This document shows positions 40,509-49,240 of a DNA stretch of 64,000 nt, in pieces; positions within the stretch are counted from its first letter, which is position 1; every line of letters begins with the position of its first letter. Source of the stretch: Microbacterium sp. CH12i (lineage in GTDB: Bacteria > Actinomycetota > Actinomycetes > Actinomycetales > Microbacteriaceae); contig NZ_JHET01000004.1 in the NCBI RefSeq assembly GCF_000685355.1, positions 62,001-126,000 on the forward strand, read 5' to 3'. A model generated the notes under the pieces. The model searched no databases, was not told where the DNA came from, and saw only the letters and a list, made by a program, of their open reading frames with translations. The position numbers were made by a program, and so were the translations under genes.

Positions 40509-40669
40509 GACTCTTCCCCCACATATCCGCGAAGCGCACCCTCGACAAGCGCCGACAGGCTCACACCGTCATCGATCGATCGGTGCTTGACCGCACGAAC
40601 GAGATCCGGCGGCAGGTAGACGTTGAACTGCACCTTCTTCTCCGAGACGTCCGCATCATTTGCTTGCAT
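40505..40669 (-). CDS. Small ribbon-helix-helix (CopG-like) regulator
   Basis: 54 residues. The N-terminus [20 protein letters not shown] is a typical RHH strand and first helix; [18 protein letters not shown] is the second. Such proteins are often antitoxins or autorepressors. No toxin follows: the next gene, overlapping by ATGA, is a VOC protein. The ATG at 40669 is chosen as it lies beside the divergent operator candidate. Confidence 0.75.
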   Translation of the reverse strand: MQANDADVSEKKVQFNVYLPPDLVRAVKHRSIDDGVSLSALVEGALRGYVGEES

Positions 40670-40687
40670 GCTAGCAACATAGCATAC
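40666..40687. promoter_or_regulatory. Imperfect inverted repeat in the divergent RHH/pentapeptide promoter region
   Basis: GCATGCTA, six bases, TAGCATAC: seven of eight positions pair. It covers the RHH start and lies in a 36-base gap between divergent genes, a sensible place for RHH binding. A weak -10 GATACT (40695-40700) and -35 TAGCAA (40672-40677), 17 bases apart, could serve the rightward gene. Confidence 0.5.
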
Positions 40688-40705
40688 GTGGTCAGATACT
40701 CTGAA

Positions 40706-41359
40706 GTGGTGGCTCGCAATTCTGATTCCCCCGTCGCTCCTCGCGTCTCCATCCCCGATATTCCGCCTCATCTCACCGCAGCAGAACCGAGCCGCAGCGC
40801 CGACCTGCTGGCCGCACGACTCGAGCTCGTAGGCACCGTCGATCTCGCCTACGCCTCACTCGAGCAGTGCGTGATCTCTGCCGCTGCTGACCGCATCGAC
40901 CTCACCGGTGCCACGATCCTCGATGTCGATGTCACCGAAATCCGTGCCGCGTCGGTGAGCATGCGGGATGCCAGCATCCGTCGCATGCGCATCACCGGCG
41001 GCCGCATCGGCACACTTGACCTCAGCGGCACCCGCATCTCTGAGCTGGAGCTGCGCGACGTACGGATCGATTATCTGAGCCTGGCCGGCGCGAAAGGCAC
41101 AGACATCCTGATCGTGGAATCCACGATTAAGGCTCTAGACATGCCACAAGCCCAACTCACCCGTGTCGGCTTCGTGAATTGCCGCAGCGACGAGGTTGAC
41201 ACTCAAGGCATGCGTGCCGCCAACGTCGACTTCCGCGGCCTCGAGGCAGACGCGTTCATGGACACGAACAGCCTGCGCGGGACGACGCTGACCACCTTTC
41301 AGATCCAACAGCTCGCACCGACGATCGCCGCCGGGCTGGGTATTCAGATCAAGGACTGA
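40706..41359 (+). CDS. Pentapeptide-repeat-like protein
   Basis: About 217 residues from GTG 40706 (40709 also possible). Residues 55-165 have regular beta-helix spacing with leucine and isoleucine at every fifth position ([50 protein letters not shown]), as in quadrilateral beta-helix proteins, some of which mimic DNA. The function of this one is unknown. If the -10 at 40695 is real the message would be nearly leaderless. The stop abuts the convergent ABC gene stop with no gap. Confidence 0.75.
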   Translation: MVARNSDSPVAPRVSIPDIPPHLTAAEPSRSADLLAARLELVGTVDLAYASLEQCVISAAADRIDLTGATILDVDVTEIRAASVSMRDASIRRMRITGGRIGTLDLSGTRISELELRDVRIDYLSLAGAKGTDILIVESTIKALDMPQAQLTRVGFVNCRSDEVDTQGMRAANVDFRGLEADAFMDTNSLRGTTLTTFQIQQLAPTIAAGLGIQIKD

Positions 41360-42844
41360 TCAGCGCCCGGCTGCGAGCAATTCCATGGTGAACGGATGCT
41401 GCGGCGCAGCGAACACGTCTGCTACCGGCCCCTGCTCGACGACAACCCCGTCCTGCATGACCAGCACCTCATCGGCAACCGCCGCGACCACATCGAGGTC
41501 GTGCGAGACGAAGATGATGGAGAGATCCCGCTCTTTCTGCAGGTGAAGCAGTAGCTGCAGCACCTTCTCGCGCACCGACGGGTCCAGCGCCGAAACGGGC
41601 TCATCCAGCACCAGCACTTGAGGCTCCGCGGCGAGCGCGCGGGCAATAGCCGCCCGCTGGCGCTGCCCGCCTGACAGTTGCGCAGGCCTTCTACGTGCAA
41701 GCTCCGGTGCGAGATCCACTTCTTCCATCAGCTGTGTCACACGCCCAGACCGTGCGGAGCGCGGCACGCCTCCGGCCGCCAACGCCTCGCGCAACGACCT
41801 GCTGATCGTCCATCGTGGGTCGAACGCGCCGAGTGGGTTCTGATGTACGAGCTGCACACGGTGTGCACCGTGCCAACGGAGGCTCCCGGCATCCAGCGCT
41901 TCGACGCCCACGATCATGCGCGCGAGAGTGGTCTTCCCTGACCCCGACTCCCCCACAATCCCGAGGGTCTGTCCCTTCAGCAGCGTGAAAGACGCATCGA
42001 CCACCGCTGGCACCGCAGAGAACGACTTCGACACCGAGAGACCGGTGAGCACAGGCTCCCTGAGCCCATCCCATTCCGCGCGCGGTTCATGCCGAGTGGC
42101 GGCCACGAGCTGCCGGGTGTACGCGTGCTGAGGAGCATCCAACATCTCAGCGACGGTCCCCTGTTCGATCACGCGTCCCGCCCGCATAACCAGCACGCGA
42201 TCGGCAACCCGGCGCACGGCGGCGAAGTCATGGCTGATGAAGACCACTGCGGTGCCGGCATCCGCGACATCACGTAACAGTGCCAGCACACGCGCCTGCA
42301 CCGTCGCATCCAGAGCTGTCGTCGGCTCATCGGCAACCAGCACCGCAGGGTCTCCGGCGAGCGCAGAGGCAATCAGCGCCCGCTGACGAAGTCCGCCGCT
42401 GAGTTCATGCGGATACTGCCGAACCCGCACCTCCGGCAACGGCATCGCCACATCCGACAGCAGCTCAACGGCCCGCTCACGACGCTCGACCCGACTCAAG
42501 TCCGTGTGAATCGCCAGCGGCTCGGCGACCTCAGCCCCGATCCGGCGAAGCGGGTCGAGAGACACCAGTGCATCCTGCGAGACGAGCCCGATCCGGTTAC
42601 CGCGCAGTCCGCGCCACTGAGCGTCAGAGAATCCCCGGGCATCGACGCCGTCTACAACCAGCACCTCGGCCGAGACCACGCCGGGGGCGAGCCCCAGAAG
42701 CGCTGCAGCCGTAAGCGACTTACCCGCACCAGACTCACCGACGATCGCCAGGCACTCGCCGGGAGCAACCTCGAAGGAGACGCCGTCGACCAGCAGATGC
42801 CCATCGATCGAGACAGACAGAGCCGACACCTGCACCACGCTCAT
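41360..42844 (-). CDS. Dipeptide/oligopeptide-type ABC transporter, two fused ATPase domains
   Basis: 494 residues carrying both ATPases of an Opp/Dpp-type importer in one chain. Domain 1: Walker A GESGAGKS, signature LSGGLRQRA, Walker B VLVADEPTT. Domain 2 from about residue 265: Walker A GESGSGKT, LSGGQRQRA, VLVLDEPVS. They power the two permeases encoded upstream. Start overlaps the permease stop by ATGA. The substrate could be peptides or nickel. Confidence 0.92.
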   Translation of the reverse strand: MSVVQVSALSVSIDGHLLVDGVSFEVAPGECLAIVGESGAGKSLTAAALLGLAPGVVSAEVLVVDGVDARGFSDAQWRGLRGNRIGLVSQDALVSLDPLRRIGAEVAEPLAIHTDLSRVERRERAVELLSDVAMPLPEVRVRQYPHELSGGLRQRALIASALAGDPAVLVADEPTTALDATVQARVLALLRDVADAGTAVVFISHDFAAVRRVADRVLVMRAGRVIEQGTVAEMLDAPQHAYTRQLVAATRHEPRAEWDGLREPVLTGLSVSKSFSAVPAVVDASFTLLKGQTLGIVGESGSGKTTLARMIVGVEALDAGSLRWHGAHRVQLVHQNPLGAFDPRWTISRSLREALAAGGVPRSARSGRVTQLMEEVDLAPELARRRPAQLSGGQRQRAAIARALAAEPQVLVLDEPVSALDPSVREKVLQLLLHLQKERDLSIIFVSHDLDVVAAVADEVLVMQDGVVVEQGPVADVFAAPQHPFTMELLAAGR

Positions 42845-43653
42845 GCGGCCCTCCCCTCAGCCCTGGCGCGCAGCATCCGGCCGACGATCGTCGCCGACAC
42901 CACTGTCAGCGTGATCGCGATACCGGGGAAGACGGCAATCCACCACGCCTGCGCGAGCACGTTGCGCCCGCCGGAGAGCATCAGACCCCACTCGGGCACA
43001 GGCTCGATCGGTCCGAGTCCGAGAAAACTGAGGCCTGCGGCTGCCAGGATGCTCGAGCCAATCCCGATCGTCGCCAGCACACTCAACGACCCGAGTACCC
43101 CGGGGACCACGTGCCGCGAGAACGCAGGGAGAGGACGCACACCCAGGATGCGGGCGGCTTCCACGTGTTCGGCAAGCGCAAGCGTGCGCGTCTGCACACG
43201 GGCGAGGCGGATGTACACCGGCACCGCAGCAATCGTCACGGCGATGGCGACATTCGCAGGGCCGGGGCCGAGCATCGCGACAACCACCAGGGCGACGAGA
43301 AACTCCGGGAATGCCATCAGCACGTCGGTGATGCGCATCGCCGTGGCATCCACTGCCCGAGGCGCCACCGCAGAGAGCGAACCAACGACGAGCCCGATCG
43401 CCAGAGCGAGCCCGGTAGCGAGCAGCCCGATGCCGACCGAACGCCCTGCGCCGTAGACCACCCGGGAGAACACGTCTCGACCACTCTGATCCGTGCCGAA
43501 CAGGTGTGCAGCGCTCGGTGCTTCCAGCGCCGCACGCACATCGGTGCGCAGCGGATCGTGCGTCGCAATCACCTGCGGCAGCAGCGCCATTACCGCCACC
43601 ACCGCCAGCACGACAAGCGCGGCCCCGAGCAACACCCGCTGAGAGGTCTTCAT
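42841..43653 (-). CDS. ABC transporter permease (DppC type)
   Basis: 270 residues with five or six helices. HLFGTDQSGRDVFSRVVYG near 50-68 is the conserved N-terminal feature of DppC/OppC, and the coupling-helix EAARILGVRP...HVVPG near 165-190 contacts the ATPase. Second permease of the peptide-type importer. Both ends overlap the neighbouring genes by four bases. Confidence 0.92.
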   Translation of the reverse strand: MKTSQRVLLGAALVVLAVVAVMALLPQVIATHDPLRTDVRAALEAPSAAHLFGTDQSGRDVFSRVVYGAGRSVGIGLLATGLALAIGLVVGSLSAVAPRAVDATAMRITDVLMAFPEFLVALVVVAMLGPGPANVAIAVTIAAVPVYIRLARVQTRTLALAEHVEAARILGVRPLPAFSRHVVPGVLGSLSVLATIGIGSSILAAAGLSFLGLGPIEPVPEWGLMLSGGRNVLAQAWWIAVFPGIAITLTVVSATIVGRMLRARAEGRAA

Positions 43654-44591
43654 GCGCGCACCTCTCGTCGCCGACGCTGCCGAGGATCAAGCAGGGGGTA
43701 CAGCAGTTCGACGAGGAGGTTCACCACAACGAAGACAAGAGCGCTGAGCAGGATGATGCCGGTGATCACCGGCAAGTCGCGATCAGAGATGGCTGCCAAC
43801 GTCACGCGTCCCAGCCCTGGCCGGGCAAACACGGTTTCGACGAGCACCGCTCCGCCGAGCAACGAGCCGATGAGATACGCCGTGAGGGTCAGAGCGTTTG
43901 CCGCCCCATGGCGCAGAGTGTGATGCGCCGTCAGCCGCACCTGTCCCGCACCGCGAGCCCGCACTGTCGTCGCGAACGGCTGGCGCTCGGCCGCTTCGAT
44001 CCCATCGCGCAGCACTTGTCCGAGGAGGGCTGCGACCGGCAGCGCCAGCGTCACCGCAGGCAACACGATGGTCGCCGGGTTTCGTGTACCCGACACCGGG
44101 AACCACCCCAGACCGAACGCGAAGACGCTGAGCAGCAGGAGGCCGATCCAGAACACGGGCGATGACAGCACGATCAACTCGATGCCGGCGACGATCCCTC
44201 GCGACACCTTCCCGCGCACGAACAGCGCCACTGCGAGAGCCAGCACAACGGCGATCACGAGAGCGAGCGCCGTCAGCTGCAGCGTCGACCCCAGCTGACG
44301 CCCGATCACCTCGGTCACCGGCATCCGCAACTGGTACGACTCCCCCAGGTTTCCCTGCACAAGCTGTCCGAGATACGTCAGATACTGCTCCAGCGGCGGA
44401 CGGTCAAGTCCGAGCTCCGCGCGGATGCCTTCTTTGACCGCCTCACTGACCTGTGCCTGCGGGCCGAGCATGACCGAGACAGGGTCGCCCGGGATGACAC
44501 GAAACGCGAGGAACGCCAGCGTCGCCGCGCCCCACAGGACGATGACGACGGATGCCGCGAGCCCCGCTATCCGCGTGAGGGTGGCTCTCAC
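43650..44591 (-). CDS. ABC transporter permease (DppB type)
   Basis: 313 residues with six helices: the N-terminal helix and FRVIPGDPVSVMLGPQ (30-45) are DppB/OppB signatures, and the coupling loop TTVRARGAG near 206-214 meets the ATPase. Partner of the DppC-type permease. It starts 19 bases after the binding-protein stop, in the operon order binding protein, permease, permease, ATPase. Confidence 0.92.
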   Translation of the reverse strand: MRATLTRIAGLAASVVIVLWGAATLAFLAFRVIPGDPVSVMLGPQAQVSEAVKEGIRAELGLDRPPLEQYLTYLGQLVQGNLGESYQLRMPVTEVIGRQLGSTLQLTALALVIAVVLALAVALFVRGKVSRGIVAGIELIVLSSPVFWIGLLLLSVFAFGLGWFPVSGTRNPATIVLPAVTLALPVAALLGQVLRDGIEAAERQPFATTVRARGAGQVRLTAHHTLRHGAANALTLTAYLIGSLLGGAVLVETVFARPGLGRVTLAAISDRDLPVITGIILLSALVFVVVNLLVELLYPLLDPRQRRRREVRA

Positions 44592-44610
44592 CGCTCCCCC
44601 TTCGCAGAGA

Positions 44611-46227
44611 TCAGTCGACCGTGACCGTGTAGAACAGCGGCCGTCCGTACAGATCGTAGGTCAGGCCGTCGATGTTGTCGTTCACGGCGGTGATCAACGA
44701 GGGGCTGTAGAGCGGCACGATTGCGGTGTACTCCGCGTTCCACTGCTGCAGCTTCTTGTAAACGTCGTCGCGGGCGGCCTGATCGGTCGTTGCGATGCCC
44801 TCTTCCAGCAGCGCGTCGACCTCGGGGTTACTGACCTGCGAAGCATTCTGGAATCCATCGGTGTGCAGGTGGCTACGCAGCAGGTCGCCGTCAACGCCGG
44901 AGAAGCCCCAGTCGGTGAGGTCGAAGGTCTTCGGGCCGTACTGTTCGTTGTAGGCGCCGGGCTCCAGCACCTCACGCTTGACCTCGAAACCGATGTCGGC
45001 GAGGTCAGACTGAATCGCGTTGCCCAGCGCTGCATTGTCATCGGGAACCGGCGTCCAGGCGATCCACCGCACGGACAGACGCTTGCCATCCTTCATGCGG
45101 ATGCCGTCGGTGTCGCGCTCGGTCCAGCCTGCTTCATCGAGCAGCTGGTTCGCGGCATCCTGGTCGAAGGGCCATGAGCCCTCCAGCGAAGCGTCGTAGC
45201 CGGGTGTGGTCGATCCGAGGATGCTCCATGCCCGCGGGAACTGGCCGAAGAAGATCTCTTCCACCGCGGCGTCGATGTCAATGCCGCGTGCGAATGCCTG
45301 GCGCACCTTCTCGTCCGCGAAGACGCCGTACTTCTCGTTCAGGTATAGCGAGTACGGCAGACCCGGGTACTCGTTTGAGTCGACCTTGAGAGTGTCGGGC
45401 AGCGTCGAGGCGAGGTTCGGCGGAATGTTGCTGGCAAGGTCAGCTTCGCTGCTCTCCACGACACCGGCGCGCACTGATGCTTCGGGAAGGATTTCTACCC
45501 GCAGCGTCTCGAACTTCGCTGCCTCCGCACCATCCGGCCCCCACTTGTAGTCCGGGTTGCGGGTGTAGACGATCTCCTGATCGGGGGTGTATTCGGTGAG
45601 CTCGAAGGGGCCGGTGCCGACGTTGATGCCGGGACCGCCTGCCTTCAGCTGGTCGGCGGAGCTTTCGAGAACGGCCGGCGAGTAGAAGCCAAGTAGCGCG
45701 GTGCTCGCGGCCTGCAAGAACGGCGCGTACGGCTGTGAGAAATCGACCTTGACGGTGTAGTCATCGAGAACTTCGGTGCCAGCGTAGAAATCGCCACCGA
45801 GCATGCTGGCAGCCTGCGCAGATGCCGTCTCTGGATCAGCGATGCGATCGAAGTTCACCTTCACCGCTTCAGCATTGAATGGCTCACCATCGGTGAAGGT
45901 CACGTCATCGCGCAGCGTGAACGTGTAGCTCGTGGCATCCTCTGAGATCGTCCACTCGGTGGCCAACCACGGCGAGAACGACCCATCTGCCTCTTGGAAG
46001 ACGAGCGAGTCGAGCACGACGCGTTGCACCATGCTCGACACGTCAAGCTGGCTCGTCTGCGGGTCCATGTGACCGGCAGAGAGGTTTGCACCTTCGATCG
46101 CCCAGACGACCTCACCTCCGCCTGCTGCATTCTCGTCGGTGGGTCCGGCGCAGGCGCTGAGTGTCAGAGCGGCGACCGCTGCGAGCGCGGCAATGGGCAG
46201 AATACGACGCACGAGCGGAGTGGGCAT
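44611..46227 (-). CDS. Extracellular solute-binding protein, family 5 (lipoprotein)
   Basis: 538 residues. The signal peptide ends at a lipobox LSAC near residue 26, so the mature protein is membrane-anchored by lipid. Family 5 features: VVWAIEGANLSAGHMDPQTS, LATEWTISEDATSYTFTLRDD and FNAEAVKVNFDRIADPET. It captures peptides (or a metal chelate) for the transporter encoded downstream. Confidence 0.92.
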   Translation of the reverse strand: MPTPLVRRILPIAALAAVAALTLSACAGPTDENAAGGGEVVWAIEGANLSAGHMDPQTSQLDVSSMVQRVVLDSLVFQEADGSFSPWLATEWTISEDATSYTFTLRDDVTFTDGEPFNAEAVKVNFDRIADPETASAQAASMLGGDFYAGTEVLDDYTVKVDFSQPYAPFLQAASTALLGFYSPAVLESSADQLKAGGPGINVGTGPFELTEYTPDQEIVYTRNPDYKWGPDGAEAAKFETLRVEILPEASVRAGVVESSEADLASNIPPNLASTLPDTLKVDSNEYPGLPYSLYLNEKYGVFADEKVRQAFARGIDIDAAVEEIFFGQFPRAWSILGSTTPGYDASLEGSWPFDQDAANQLLDEAGWTERDTDGIRMKDGKRLSVRWIAWTPVPDDNAALGNAIQSDLADIGFEVKREVLEPGAYNEQYGPKTFDLTDWGFSGVDGDLLRSHLHTDGFQNASQVSNPEVDALLEEGIATTDQAARDDVYKKLQQWNAEYTAIVPLYSPSLITAVNDNIDGLTYDLYGRPLFYTVTVD

Positions 46228-46323
46228 GCGAGTCCTCAGAAAAGTGAACGGGGGTCGATCAAGTCTAGCCGGGGTTTTTAGACTGGGTCGATCTACGCCC
46301 GGCTCTCTTGTGTTCGCGCTTCG

Positions 46324-46329
46324 CTAGAC
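46324..46329 (+). promoter_or_regulatory. Probable -10 of valS
   Basis: TAGACT, 67 bases upstream of valS in a 168-base gap to the divergent ABC operon. The -35 is weak. A second TAGACT and an inverted repeat (AGTCTA...TAGACT, about 46264-46288) nearby could serve the divergent operon. Confidence 0.35.
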
Positions 46330-46395
46330 TGGTCAGCACACCCCACACTCAGGCACGCTCACACAGTGCCGCATACATCGCGCAAGGAGACCTTT

Positions 46396-49002
46396 ATGGC
46401 CGCGTCCGAACTGAATCAGATTCCTGACAAGCCCGTACTCGAAGGTCTCGAAGCGAAGTGGGACGGCACGTGGGCAGAGCAGGGCACGTATCTGTTCGAT
46501 CGCGTCCGCGCAGCGGAAATCGGCCGCGAAGGCGTCTACTCGATCGACACCCCTCCGCCCACGGCATCCGGCTCGCTGCACATCGGCCACGTGTTCTCAT
46601 ACACGCACACCGACGTGAAGGCTCGCTACGAGCGCATGCGCGGCAAGAATGTCTTCTACCCGATCGGGTGGGATGACAACGGCCTGCCGACTGAGCGCCG
46701 GGTGCAGAACTATTACGGCGTGCGGTGCGATCCGACACTCCCCTACGATTCCGATTTCACGCCTCCGTTCCAGGGCGATGCGAAGAGCCTGAAGGCCGCC
46801 GACCAGCAGCCGGTGAGCCGTCGTAACTTCATCGAGCTGTGCGAGCGCCTCACGCTTGAAGACGAGAAGCAGTTCGAAGATGTCTTCCGCCAGCTGGGAC
46901 TCAGCGTGGACTGGACACAGACGTACCGCACGATCTCGAACGACTCGATCCGTCAGAGCCAGCTCGGGTTCATCCGCAACCACGAGCGCGGCGAGGCATA
47001 CCAGGCGCTTGCGCCGACCCTGTGGGATGTCGACTTCCGCTCGGCGATCGCCCAGGCAGAGCTTGAAGACCGCGACCAGCAGGCCTCCTACCACCGCATC
47101 GCGTTCCACAAGACAGACGGCTCCGGCGACATCCACATCGAGACGACGCGTCCCGAACTGCTCGCCGCCTGTGTCGCGCTGGTCGCTCACCCCGACGATG
47201 AGCGCTACCAGCCGTACTTCGGCTCCACCGTGCGCACACCGCTGTTTGATGTTGAAGTGCCCGTGCTCGCGCACCACCTCGCCCAGCAGGACAAGGGCTC
47301 CGGCATCGCGATGGTCTGCACCTTCGGTGACGTCACCGACATGATCTGGTGGCGCGAACTCGATCTGCCGATCCGTGCAATTCTGGGCCTCGATGGCCGG
47401 GTGGTCGCTGACGCTCCTGAGGCGATCACTTCGGATGCCGGAACCGCTGCCTACGCAGAGATCGCAGGCAAGACCGTCTTCAGCGCCCGCAAGCGCCTCG
47501 TGGAGCTGCTGGAAGAATCCGGCGAGCTGCTCGAAGTCTCCAAGCCCTTCAACCACGCAGTGAAGTTCTTCGAGAAGGGCGACCGCCCGCTCGAGATCGT
47601 CTCGACGCGTCAGTGGTACATCCGCAATGGCGCACGCGACGAGAACTTGCGCGCGCAGCTCATCGAACACGGCCGCGAACTGCAGTGGCACCCTGACTTC
47701 ATGCGCGTGCGCTACGAGAACTGGGTCGGTGGCCTGACCGGCGACTGGCTCGTCTCGCGTCAGCGCTTCTTCGGTGTGCCGCTGCCAGTCTGGTACGGAC
47801 TCGACGAGAACGGCGAACGCGACTACGACCGCGTGCTGATGCCATCCGTCGATCTTCTGCCGATCGACCCGACGAGCGACGTTCCCGCCGGCTATACCGA
47901 AGCTCAGCGCGGTGTCGCAGGCGGCTTCGAGGCCGAAACAGACATCCTCGACACCTGGGCGACCTCCTCGCTCACCCCGCAGCTCGCCGGTGGCTGGCAG
48001 CGGGATGAAGAGCTCTGGAACCTCGTCGCCCCGTTCGACGTGCGCCCACAGGCTCAGGACATCATTCGCACCTGGCTCTTCTCGACCATGCTGCGCTCGA
48101 CGCTCGAAGACGGCCGCTCGCCGTGGAAGCACGCGTCGATCTCCGGCTTCATCGTCGACCCAGACCGCAAGAAGATGTCCAAGTCGAAGGGCAATGTGGT
48201 CACCCCGGCCGACATTCTCGAGAAGCACGGTTCGGATGCTGTGCGCTACTGGGCGGCCTCCAGCCGCCTCGGCGTTGACGCGGCGTTTGACCCGCAGAAT
48301 CCGACGCAGATGAAGATCGGCCGTCGCCTCGCGATCAAGGTGCTGAACGCCGCGAAGTTCGTGCTGTCGTTCCCTGTACCTGAGGGTGCGCAGGTGACAC
48401 ACGCGGTGGATGCCTCGATGCTCGCCACTCTCGACGAGGTCGTTCGTGAGACCTCGAAGGCCTATGACGCCTTCGACCACGCCCGGGCACTCGAGATCAC
48501 CGAGTCGTTCTTCTGGACGTTCTGCGACGACTACCTCGAACTCGTCAAGGAGCGCGCGTACGACCAGACCGACGTCGGCCAGCCCTCTGCGGCGCTCGCT
48601 CTGCGGATTGCGCTTTCGACGCTGCTGCGCCTGCTCGCTCCGGTCGTGTCCTTTGCGACTGAGGAAGCTTGGTCGTGGTTTGAAGAAGGATCGATTCACA
48701 CCGCCGCGTGGCCTGAGCCGCTGGCTCCTTTGTCCCCTGAGCTGGTCGAAGGGAATCCCGCAGTGCTCACCGCTGCCAGCGCTGCGCTGATCGGCATCCG
48801 TCGCGCGAAGACCGAGGCGAAGGCCTCGCAGAAGACGCCGGTGACGCGTGCGGTGATCGCGGCTCCTGCCGAGACGCTTGAGGCTATTCGTGCAGCGGCC
48901 GGCGACTTGCGGGCCGTTGGCCGCATCGCTGAGCTGGAGTTCGTGGAGGGCCCCGAGCTCGCCGTCATCGAGATCGAACTGACTCCCGCCGAGGAGAACT
49001 GA
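46396..49002 (+). CDS. valS: Valyl-tRNA synthetase with a repeat-encoded insert
   Basis: 868 residues, start at 46396 with AAGGAG upstream. HIGH motif as SGSLHIGHVFSYTH near residue 64, KMSKS in RKKMSKSKGNVV near 595. This form lacks the long C-terminal coiled coil, typical of Microbacteriaceae. Near residue 780, between the anticodon-binding helices, PLSPELVEGNP is encoded by a dispersed repeat (48735-48753). It charges tRNA-Val. The stop overlaps the next gene (TGATG). Confidence 0.94.
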   Translation: MAASELNQIPDKPVLEGLEAKWDGTWAEQGTYLFDRVRAAEIGREGVYSIDTPPPTASGSLHIGHVFSYTHTDVKARYERMRGKNVFYPIGWDDNGLPTERRVQNYYGVRCDPTLPYDSDFTPPFQGDAKSLKAADQQPVSRRNFIELCERLTLEDEKQFEDVFRQLGLSVDWTQTYRTISNDSIRQSQLGFIRNHERGEAYQALAPTLWDVDFRSAIAQAELEDRDQQASYHRIAFHKTDGSGDIHIETTRPELLAACVALVAHPDDERYQPYFGSTVRTPLFDVEVPVLAHHLAQQDKGSGIAMVCTFGDVTDMIWWRELDLPIRAILGLDGRVVADAPEAITSDAGTAAYAEIAGKTVFSARKRLVELLEESGELLEVSKPFNHAVKFFEKGDRPLEIVSTRQWYIRNGARDENLRAQLIEHGRELQWHPDFMRVRYENWVGGLTGDWLVSRQRFFGVPLPVWYGLDENGERDYDRVLMPSVDLLPIDPTSDVPAGYTEAQRGVAGGFEAETDILDTWATSSLTPQLAGGWQRDEELWNLVAPFDVRPQAQDIIRTWLFSTMLRSTLEDGRSPWKHASISGFIVDPDRKKMSKSKGNVVTPADILEKHGSDAVRYWAASSRLGVDAAFDPQNPTQMKIGRRLAIKVLNAAKFVLSFPVPEGAQVTHAVDASMLATLDEVVRETSKAYDAFDHARALEITESFFWTFCDDYLELVKERAYDQTDVGQPSAALALRIALSTLLRLLAPVVSFATEEAWSWFEEGSIHTAAWPEPLAPLSPELVEGNPAVLTAASAALIGIRRAKTEAKASQKTPVTRAVIAAPAETLEAIRAAAGDLRAVGRIAELEFVEGPELAVIEIELTPAEEN
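48735..48753. repeat. Dispersed repeat within valS
   Basis: CCCTGAGCTGGTCGAAGGG, matching the intergenic copy at 39003-39022 in 16 of the 19 aligned positions. Read in frame it gives PELVEG, preserving the valS reading frame. Confidence 0.6.
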
Positions 49003-49217
49003 TGCAGCTGGGTACGCGTTGGGCGGCGGGGGCGGATGCTCCGGCATCCGTTCCCGCCGTCCTGCGTCCCGCGATTGCGGAAGTTGAGGCTCGGGGGCTT
49101 GAGGGATTCTGGACTCTCACCTGGCTGGAGGGGCGGCCGATCGCCGAGCTGGATGCCGGGTGGGAAGTCTTCGTGACCGCCGCCGGCGATGTGGTTGCGC
49201 GCGAGTTCCAGGACTGA
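49002..49217 (+). CDS. Small conserved protein downstream of valS
   Basis: 71 residues, no membrane segment or known domain; GLEGFWTLTWLEGRPIAELD in the middle, ending VVAREFQD. The ATG overlaps the valS stop (TGATG), so it is translated by coupling. The close join and plausible codon use support a real gene. Function unknown. Confidence 0.7.
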   Translation: MQLGTRWAAGADAPASVPAVLRPAIAEVEARGLEGFWTLTWLEGRPIAELDAGWEVFVTAAGDVVAREFQD

Positions 49218-49240
49218 GTTGCGCGCCGTAGGCTCGTTTC

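Noticed and set aside
46597-49047. Long open frame of about 816 codons antisense to valS
   Set aside because: Its composition (Arg, Val, His rich) is what a reversed GC-rich gene gives, it has no recognisable domain, and valS is certain.
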